Assembly (NCBI GenBank): GCA_964458125.1
Contig: CAYWHE010000007.1
Coordinates: 1-38,331, forward strand
Length of the DNA: 38,331 bases
Direction: 5' to 3'
Source: CAYWHE01 sp964458125
GTDB taxonomy: Bacteria; Bacteroidota; Bacteroidia; AKYH767-A; OLB10
Each line of letters starts with the position of its first letter. The first letter of the stretch is position 1. The notes beneath the pieces are model-generated. The model saw only the letters and a list, made by a program, of their open reading frames with translations. It searched no databases and was not told the DNA's origin. A program made the position numbers and the translations under genes. Shown in pieces: positions 33,139 through 38,331 of the stretch.

Positions 33139-34399
33139 GTTGCTGTGATTCCGATAAATGCCGGTAGGCGTTTTCAACCATCATGATGCCGTCATCCACC
33201 ACCACCCCGATGGCAAGGGCTATGCCGGTAACCGACATGATGTTGGAGGATATGCCGAAAGCCTGTAACAGGATAAAAGCCGCTGCTATGGAAACGGGGA
33301 TCTGCAGGATGATAATGAATGCGCTGCGCCAGTGAAACAGGAAGATCAGCACGATCAGCGAAACAACGGCCATTTCTTCCAGGATGGTTTTCTTTACCGA
33401 AGCAATGGCCGCCTCAATCAGGTCGCTGCGGTCGTAGGCGATCTTAAATTTCACGCCATCCGGAAGGCCCTTCTCCACATCCTTCATTTTTGCCTTAACG
33501 GAAGCGCAGACCCTGTCGGCATTTTCCCCGTAACGCATGACGATAATTCCGCCGACCACTTCACCTTCTCCGTTTTCATCGAAGATACCCAGCCGTAAAT
33601 CCCCGCCCATCTGAACGGTGGCAATGTCCCTGATGAGGACAGGCGCAGACCCGTCATTTGCCAGGGGAATATTTTCCACGTCCTCCTTATTTTCAATGTA
33701 ACCCAGCCCTCTCACCATGTAGCCTATATCGTTCAATTCAAATTTCCGGCCCCCCACGTCGTTGTTGTTGGCCCTGATGCTTTTAAGCACGTCCATCATG
33801 GAAACCCGGTAATAATTGAGTTTGTGGGGATCGACGGTGATCTGGTATTGTTTCTGGAAACCGCCGAAGGAAGCCACCTCGCTGACCCCTTTCACGTTTT
33901 GTAAAGCGTATTTGATGTACCAGTCCTGAAGGGTGCGTAGTTCGCCCAGGTCAAAACCTTTTGCTTCCAGCGTGTACCAGAAGATATGCCCGACCCCTGT
34001 ACCGTCAGGTCCAAGGGAAGGAGTGACGCCTTCGGGTAATAATCGCTGTGCATAATTGAGCCTTTCCATCACCCTGGTCCTGGCCCAGTAAATGTCAGCG
34101 TCATCTTCAAAAATGAGATACACGAAACTCATACCGAACATGGATGAACCCCGGATGTTTTTTATTTTAGGGATACCCTGGAGATTCGATGCCAGTGGGT
34201 AAGTTACCTGGTCCTCGATAACCTGCGGACTCCTTCCCATCCATTCGGTGAAAACGATGACCTGGTTTTCCGATAAATCGGGAATGGCGTCAATGGGGTT
34301 TTCTTTTACGGAATAAGCTCCCCAGAGGAAAATACAGCCGCTCAGCAGCAGTATGATCCACCGGTTTTTAAAGGAATAGGCGATGAGTCGGCTTACCAT
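33131..34399 (-). CDS. cusA: CusA-type heavy-metal RND pump, N-terminal part of a split gene
   Basis: The 422-residue part starts at ATG 34399 with the first transmembrane segment (SFKNRWIILLLSGCIFLWGAYSV). It has the family motif NPIDAIPDLSENQVIVFTEW and the porter regions, and stops within the loop after GIALAIGVVVDDGIMMVENAYRHL, where CusA continues. Upstream in-frame codons to 34480 do not look like family sequence. The proton-relay aspartates in VVDDG are intact. The stop TAA overlaps the ATG of the other part. CusA exports Cu(I) or Ag(I) from periplasm and cytoplasm through the CusBC channel. The break falls at a loop, so a functional split is conceivable. Confidence 0.85.
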   Translation of the reverse strand: MVSRLIAYSFKNRWIILLLSGCIFLWGAYSVKENPIDAIPDLSENQVIVFTEWMGRSPQVIEDQVTYPLASNLQGIPKIKNIRGSSMFGMSFVYLIFEDDADIYWARTRVMERLNYAQRLLPEGVTPSLGPDGTGVGHIFWYTLEAKGFDLGELRTLQDWYIKYALQNVKGVSEVASFGGFQKQYQITVDPHKLNYYRVSMMDVLKSIRANNNDVGGRKFELNDIGYMVRGLGYIENKEDVENIPLANDGSAPVLIRDIATVQMGGDLRLGIFDENGEGEVVGGIIVMRYGENADRVCASVKAKMKDVEKGLPDGVKFKIAYDRSDLIEAAIASVKKTILEEMAVVSLIVLIFLFHWRSAFIIILQIPVSIAAAFILLQAFGISSNIMSVTGIALAIGVVVDDGIMMVENAYRHLSESQQHD

Positions 34400-34513
34400 T
34401 ATGAATATCCTGAGGATTTTTTGCAGGATGAGATCCGTTGCGTACCTGCATACGGAACGCACGTTACATTTCCCCGGCACCCTGGCAGGAATCGTGATCC
34501 TGACGGATATAAT

Positions 34514-34861
34514 TTAATGCTTCGCATCTTTCTTACAACATTCATCCAGTTTGTTGTAAGCGGTTGGGTCGGCCTTGACATCGTCTGCATCGTAACCCGA
34601 CATGGAAATGGCCGTCCTGATCTTTTCCGGGTTTGTTTTTTCAGGATTGTAGGTCACTGTTGTAAACCCGGTTTCCAGGTTTATGGATGCTTTGGTAACC
34701 CCTTCTGTTTTTTTAAGCGCCTTTTTAATATGATTGACGCACATGTTGCAGACGGCTGAAGTTTTAATGTCAATTTTTTCCTGTTTTAAATCCTGAGCGG
34801 CAAGGGACAGGGAGGATAAGGTAAAACTGGTCAGCAGGATAAAATAATGAATGCTTTTCAT
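34514..34861 (-). CDS. periplasmic heavy-metal-associated (HMA) domain protein
   Basis: The 115-residue protein has a signal peptide (MKSIHYFILLTSFTLSSLSLAA) and a single HMA fold with the metal site CNMC in SAVCNMCVNHIKKALKK, then the usual GVTKASINLETGFTTVTYNPEKTNPEKI and SGYDADDV. A C-terminal ECCKK adds two more cysteines. It resembles CopZ or MerP-like chaperones but is exported. It is encoded 115 bases ahead of the split RND pump and 73 bases behind the Cys-rich gene, so it probably delivers copper to the pump from the periplasm. ATG 34861 begins the signal peptide; an earlier in-frame codon has no support. Confidence 0.88.
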   Translation of the reverse strand: MKSIHYFILLTSFTLSSLSLAAQDLKQEKIDIKTSAVCNMCVNHIKKALKKTEGVTKASINLETGFTTVTYNPEKTNPEKIRTAISMSGYDADDVKADPTAYNKLDECCKKDAKH

Positions 34862-34934
34862 TTTGATTTGTTTTGATGAATAAAATAAGGAAACAGGCAC
34901 ACGAGGCGTGCAGCCATTAAAAAATCAAACGAAA

Positions 34935-35321
34935 TCAGATCCGAAAAACCCTGAAAACAAGGTTTAGCGATTCCCCGGGAGGATCGGGTGGTTTAAAGCC
35001 AGCGCAGGAATGCCGGTCAGCAGGGCAAACCGGAATAATGACGGCTGCATAAGACTGGTACTCGGGTGAAAATCCGGGTGAAGAGGCTGAAAAATGACAG
35101 CTTACCGGGACAAATTGGTCTGCGATTTTTTTAAGTTCAACCGGTTTGGATTTGCAGCAGTTATTTTTCCCGTCTTTGGCTTTGCAGCAGCAGGAAGCCT
35201 TCTCCGTATAAAGGGAAAAAGTATAGGCCTTCTTCATCGGGCAGTAATTGATCACCATACAAAAACCCGATGTATGGATCAACAAAATAAAAACCAGGAA
35301 GAGTGCTGCAATCTTTTTCAT
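34935..35321 (-). CDS. small exported Cys-rich protein (HYC_CC_PP-type)
   Basis: This 128-residue protein starts with a signal peptide (MKKIAALFLVFILLIHTSGFC) and contains NYC, ASCCCKAKDGKNNCCKS and a proline-rich KPPDPPGE tail. That pattern fits the Bacteroidota HYC_CC_PP family as I recall it, here with Asn in place of His. Such small proteins sit next to copper-handling genes. The twin-cysteine groups suggest metal binding in the periplasm. It appears to be the first gene of the efflux operon, with a strong promoter match just upstream. Function unproven. Confidence 0.75.
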   Translation of the reverse strand: MKKIAALFLVFILLIHTSGFCMVINYCPMKKAYTFSLYTEKASCCCKAKDGKNNCCKSKPVELKKIADQFVPVSCHFSASSPGFSPEYQSYAAVIIPVCPADRHSCAGFKPPDPPGESLNLVFRVFRI

Positions 35322-35327
35322 GGCCCT

Positions 35328-35358
35328 CAAAAATACAAAAAGAATTCTGTTTTTCAAA
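35328..35358 (-). promoter_or_regulatory. promoter of the metal-efflux operon
   Basis: On the - strand TTTG (35355-35358) is followed after exactly 19 bases by TATTTTTG (35328-35335), a perfect match to the Bacteroidota consensus TTTG/N19/TAnnTTTG. The ATG of the first gene begins 6 bases after the -7 element, so the transcript would be nearly leaderless. Confidence 0.7.
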
Positions 35359-35361
35359 ATG

Positions 35362-35385
35362 TTCAATTCAATTCAATTCAATTCG
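35362..35385. repeat. TTCAA pentanucleotide tandem repeat abutting the -33 element
   Basis: Four perfect copies of TTCAA (35362-35381) and a partial fifth (TTCG) lie directly upstream of the -33 element of the efflux-operon promoter, read on the other strand as TTGAA. Such short tandem repeats can slip during replication and change spacing to an upstream activator site. Confidence 0.7.
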
Positions 35386-35436
35386 ACATGACTTTTACAA
35401 GGACAGCGTCCGAAGTGAAAGTCGTAGTCGGATGAA

Positions 35437-35460
35437 TCCCGGTGGCGAAGCGAATCGGGA
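35437..35460. other. hairpin-forming sequence, possible dispersed repeat
   Basis: Between the promoter repeat and the PPOX gene, TCCCG and CGGGA arms (35437-35441 and 35456-35460) enclose a GC-rich loop. The stretch around it is more GC-rich than other gaps here. It could be a short dispersed element or an RNA hairpin, and no second copy is in the window. Confidence 0.25.
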
Positions 35461-35634
35461 ACGGTTCAAGACCTCGCTGCTCGCCCCGGGGTTCATACCC
35501 TTGATTTTAAATCAATCGTTCAGGCGGCAAGAAACCAGGAACCGGCCGTCAATGAGTAATTTGTCCTTTTCAGGACCTGTATCGCTGTTTGCAGCGGATG
35601 AAGCAAACAAAGGCGGGATCATTTTTAAGCAATA

Positions 35635-36087
35635 TCATGTTGTTTCCGGCTGAGTCATGCTTTCCTGAAGCTGCCAGCTGATTTTATGCCCGAATCCGAG
35701 CGTGTTGTCCGTCAATTTAACCCGTATAAGCCTTAAGAAGTAAAGCCTGCCGGGCATGGCTCTGGCAAGCGGGAACCTGATGTAATAGCGGCGGGACACG
35801 CGTGAAATGAACTCTTCCTCTCCGGTAAGAATCATTCCCTGAAACTGAATGCCCTGAACGGCCAGCGGATTGATTTTTCCGGGAAGGATGGTACCGGCCA
35901 CGCCGGCATGGGCAACCAGGAGGTTTGCATGATGCGATTCTGTCCCGGATTTAAATAACAACAGGCCCTCTTCTGCGTCAAAAGAATAAAAACAACTGAA
36001 ACAATAGGGGAGACCATCGGGTTCCCGGAAACATACCGTGGCGACCTGCTGGCTGTTTAAAAAATCAATAATGGACTGTTGCATCAT
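35635..36087 (-). CDS. pyridoxamine 5'-phosphate oxidase-family (PPOX) FMN-binding protein
   Basis: The 150-residue protein has the split-barrel FMN fold: ATVCFREPDGLPYCFSCFY, LLLFKSGTESHHANLL and VQGIQFQGMILTGE. It lacks the extra C-terminal region of true PdxH enzymes, so it belongs to the broad PPOX group that includes flavin reductases and haem-utilisation proteins. Two codons ATG ATG begin it. It is separated by 313 bases from the efflux operon start and is not clearly linked to any neighbour. Substrate unknown. Confidence 0.8.
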   Translation of the reverse strand: MMQQSIIDFLNSQQVATVCFREPDGLPYCFSCFYSFDAEEGLLLFKSGTESHHANLLVAHAGVAGTILPGKINPLAVQGIQFQGMILTGEEEFISRVSRRYYIRFPLARAMPGRLYFLRLIRVKLTDNTLGFGHKISWQLQESMTQPETT

Positions 36088-36476
36088 ATCAGCTGCTTGT
36101 TATGCTTAAATATGGAAATCGTGTTCTGCCGGGCCTCATGCCTGATGATCATGGGTACTGGCATGAACCTTTCATTGAATGTTTAGTTAAGTCACCGGGC
36201 AAGTCGTTTACAAAAGAACAATCCGGAGGCCGGATTGCAAATGTCCTGTATCATGTTAACCCGGTTCCCGGATGATTAAACTCATAAATTCCCTTTCTTT
36301 AAGCCGGATCCGGCGGGGTTCGATTCATTTGCCTGTTCCATCCCGGCCTGCCTGGATTTAAAACATGTTCTGACGTTGAAAGAGCCTGATTTTTGATTGA
36401 AAATGATTTGTCAGAATAGCTGTAATAAGCCTGCTTGCCATCTTTCAATCTTTCCTGCGGCACGGACCAGCCTTGC
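36088..36476. other. 389-base intergenic region between mnmE and the PPOX gene
   Basis: I see no gene or RNA gene here. The GGGGTTCGATTC string near 36326 looks like a tRNA T-loop but has no matching stems. No clear promoter for the PPOX gene or terminator for mnmE could be found. Confidence 0.5.
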
Positions 36477-37886
36477 TCACTTTCCGATACAAAACCTGGA
36501 AAAGATATTTGTCAGGAGGTCATCCGATGACACTTCCCCGGTAATCAAACCCAGGTGATACAAGGCATCTCTGATGTCGCTGGCGATAAAATCCCCGGTG
36601 ATGCCCGTGGTCAAACCGCTCAGTACCCTTTCCAGTGATTGCCTGGTATGTTCCAGGGCCTCCTTGTGGCGGATGTTCACCAGGATGGTATGATCATACT
36701 GAAGTCCGGCCTGCCCGCTCAGTTCCAGCATTTTGTTTTTGAGGGTGTCGATGTGCAGGCTGTTTTTTGCGGAAATGGTCACCAGGCCGGGTATATGCCT
36801 GTATGTGGCCGCCTGTTTGGCGGAGAAGGCTGGCCTGTCCGACTTGTTTAAAACGGGAATCAGCATGGCATCGGCCGTCATCATGGTTTCCCGGAGTGAA
36901 CGGAGGATGATTTCCAGTTCCTCCGCTGTGGTTTCGGCAGGGTCGAACAGGTAAATCACCAGGGCGGCCTGACGGATTTTTTCGCGGGTCCGTTCCACCC
37001 CCCGGCTTTCGATGACATCCGTTGTTTCCCGGAGACCGGCCGTATCGATAAACCGGAATCGTATATCACCAAGCGTTATCTCTTCCTCTATCGTGTCGCG
37101 GGTGGTGCCTGCTATTTCCGATACGATGGCCCGGTCTTCGTTCAGCAAGACGTTAAGAAGGGTAGATTTACCCGCATTCGGTTTGCCGGCAATAACAACA
37201 GGAACCCCGTTTTTAATGGCATTGCCAAGACGGAACGACTCCAGCAGGCGGACGATGGCGCCCTGCATTTTTTTGACCAGCGAGGCCAGTTCATTCCGGT
37301 TGGCGAATTCCACGTCCTCTTCGCTGAAATCCAGTTCCAGTTCAATGAGGGCGGCAAAGTGAATGAGTTCCTCCCTCAGCTTTTTTAATTCGCCGGAAAA
37401 CCCTCCGCGCATCTGTTGCATAGCAATGCGGTGCGCTCCCGCAGTGCCGGCCGCAATCAGGTCGGCCACGGCTTCCGCCTGGGAAAGGTCCATCCTCCGG
37501 TTCAGGAAGGCCCGCAAGGTGAACTCCCCGGGTTCGGCCAGGCGGGCGCCCCGGTTCACAAACAGGGACAGGAGCCGTTGCTGCAGGTAAGCCGAACCGT
37601 GACAGGAAACCTCAATGATATCCTCTCCGGTATAGGAATGCGGTTTTTTAAAGATGGAAATCACCACTTCGTCCACCAATTCATTACCATCCTGCAGATG
37701 GCCGTAGTGGAGGGTATGGCTTTTCAGCTCAGCAACGTTCAACGGCACGCCCTGCGGTGTTTGGAACAACCCGGAAATCAGCGGAAAGGAGCCCGGCCCC
37801 GACAGGCGCAGCATGGCAATGGCCCCGCTTCCGGCCGGCGTAGCCAACGCAACAATGGTATCTTCCCTGTTCAAGGCCATGTTCAT
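36477..37886 (-). CDS. mnmE: tRNA modification GTPase MnmE
   Basis: The 469-residue protein has full family length. The N-terminal formyl-THF-binding domain (TIVALATPAGSGAIAMLRLSG) is followed by a helical domain. Inserted in it is the G domain, with GKPNAGKST, DTAGLRE and NKSD. It ends in the signature FCIGK with the essential cysteine. With MnmG it makes the 5-carboxymethylaminomethyl modification at the wobble uridine of some tRNAs. ATG 37886 and ATG 37880 are both possible starts; the -7 element 5 bases upstream favours a very short leader. It is divergent from sucD. Confidence 0.97.
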   Translation of the reverse strand: MNMALNREDTIVALATPAGSGAIAMLRLSGPGSFPLISGLFQTPQGVPLNVAELKSHTLHYGHLQDGNELVDEVVISIFKKPHSYTGEDIIEVSCHGSAYLQQRLLSLFVNRGARLAEPGEFTLRAFLNRRMDLSQAEAVADLIAAGTAGAHRIAMQQMRGGFSGELKKLREELIHFAALIELELDFSEEDVEFANRNELASLVKKMQGAIVRLLESFRLGNAIKNGVPVVIAGKPNAGKSTLLNVLLNEDRAIVSEIAGTTRDTIEEEITLGDIRFRFIDTAGLRETTDVIESRGVERTREKIRQAALVIYLFDPAETTAEELEIILRSLRETMMTADAMLIPVLNKSDRPAFSAKQAATYRHIPGLVTISAKNSLHIDTLKNKMLELSGQAGLQYDHTILVNIRHKEALEHTRQSLERVLSGLTTGITGDFIASDIRDALYHLGLITGEVSSDDLLTNIFSRFCIGK

Positions 37887-37891
37887 GCCTG

Positions 37892-37899
37892 CAAAAATA
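37892..37899 (-). promoter_or_regulatory. -7 element for mnmE
   Basis: On the - strand TATTTTTG fits TAnnTTTG exactly, 5 bases before ATG 37886 and 11 before ATG 37880. No good -33 match at 19 bases. It supports a nearly leaderless transcript or the later start. Confidence 0.4.
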
Positions 37900-37983
37900 T
37901 TGATTACCCGCGTAAAGCCTCCTTTATTTTTTTAATTTAGCGCCTTCATTTTACAGCAACATTAAATCTTCGATATTTCTTAT

Positions 37984-38331
37984 ATGAGCGTTTTAGTCAA
38001 TAAGCAGTCAAAAATTGTCGTGCAGGGATTCACCGGCACCGAAGGCACCTTTCACGCCACCCAAATGATGGAATACGGAACACAGGTCGTTGGCGGGGTC
38101 ACCCCCGGCAAGGGCGGGAGTACCCACCTGGACAGGCCCGTGTTCAATACCGTGGAGGAGGCTGTGCAGAAGGCCGGTGCGGATGTTTCCATCGTTTTTG
38201 TTCCCCCCGCATTTGCCGCCGATGCCATCATGGAAGCCGCCGAGGCCGGCATTAAACTTATTGTGGCCATTACCGAAGGTATTCCCACCCGTGATATGAT
38301 CATGGTGAAGGAGTACCTGAAGGACAGGGAT
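37984..38331 (+). CDS. sucD: succinyl-CoA synthetase alpha subunit, N-terminal part
   Basis: The first 116 residues are present and the gene runs past the window end. MSVLVNKQSKIVVQGFTGTEGTFH is the CoA-binding Rossmann start, GGVTPGKGG follows, and VFVPPAFAADAIMEAAEAGIKLIVAITEGIP is typical of SucD. It forms the alpha chain that carries the phosphohistidine intermediate, converting succinyl-CoA to succinate with ATP formation. The active-site histidine lies beyond the window. It is divergent from mnmE over 97 bases. Confidence 0.95.
   Translation, partial: MSVLVNKQSKIVVQGFTGTEGTFHATQMMEYGTQVVGGVTPGKGGSTHLDRPVFNTVEEAVQKAGADVSIVFVPPAFAADAIMEAAEAGIKLIVAITEGIPTRDMIMVKEYLKDRD

Noticed and set aside
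35480..35520. Possible tRNA end near GGGGTTCATACCC
   Set aside because: The stems do not pair as a tRNA and no CCA-like end or D-arm is seen.
36300..36345. tRNA-like T-loop string GGGGTTCGATTC
   Set aside because: No matching T stem, anticodon arm or acceptor stem could be formed around it.
1..38331. CRISPR arrays, insertion sequences, phage genes or att sites
   Set aside because: I saw no repeat-spacer pattern, transposase, integrase or flanking direct repeats anywhere in the window.

Overview
The window looks like a piece of a Bacteroidota chromosome, most likely from an anaerobic, Bacteroidales-like lineage. The signs are: few clear Shine-Dalgarno sites, several promoters of the Bacteroidota type (TTTG, about 19 bases, TAnnTTTG), a small HYC_CC_PP-type exported protein, CusA/CusB relatives with Bacteroidota-style sequence, and a single-chain pyruvate:ferredoxin oxidoreductase. 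The taxon is inferred from these features, because there is no rRNA or tRNA gene here.

Region A (1-11.8 kb) reads as an anaerobic aromatic-degradation island. The + strand run holds the end of a ring-opening 6-oxocyclohex-1-ene-1-carbonyl-CoA hydrolase (oah/bamA type), a cyclohexa-1,5-diene-1-carbonyl-CoA hydratase (dch/bamR type), a 3-hydroxyacyl-CoA dehydrogenase/enoyl-CoA hydratase fusion, two molybdenum-enzyme maturation genes (mocA-like and xdhC) and an SDR dehydrogenase. A large unrecognised protein then faces the SDR gene on the - strand. Divergent from it lie a fused [2Fe-2S]/molybdenum subunit and a FAD subunit. The FAD subunit carries the extra four-cysteine loop (C122, C138, C146, C155) that is diagnostic of 4-hydroxybenzoyl-CoA reductase. 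The expected route is 4-hydroxybenzoyl-CoA to benzoyl-CoA, then the cyclic diene, ring opening and beta-oxidation. The dearomatising benzoyl-CoA reductase and the CoA ligase are not in the window and probably lie upstream of base 1. A beta-barrel-like lipoprotein follows.

Region B (12.1-16.3 kb) holds pyruvate:ferredoxin oxidoreductase, a possible source of reduced ferredoxin for the low-potential ring reductions, and a hemerythrin-like protein just behind it.

Region C (16.4-22.0 kb) is a tight molybdenum cofactor operon: moeA, a short modE, a TauE/SafE permease, mobA, moaD, a moeB-rhodanese fusion, moaE and a moaC-moaB fusion. A 24-bp site in front of moeA closely resembles an E. coli ModE operator. 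There is no moaA and no modABC in view. The operon would supply the cofactor for the 4-hydroxybenzoyl-CoA reductase.

Region D (22.1-25.2 kb) holds an orphan coiled-coil protein, a branched-chain aminotransferase and an SDR oxidoreductase.

Region E (25.3-35.4 kb, - strand) is a long copper/silver-type export operon. In transcription order it has a small Cys-rich exported protein, a periplasmic HMA metallochaperone, a CusA-type RND pump split into two reading frames, a TolC-like channel, two different CusB-like adaptors, a c-type cytochrome, a porin-like barrel and a cytochrome lipoprotein. A pentanucleotide repeat abuts the -33 element of its promoter.

Region F (35.6 kb to the end) holds an FMN-binding PPOX-family protein, the tRNA-modification GTPase mnmE and the start of sucD.
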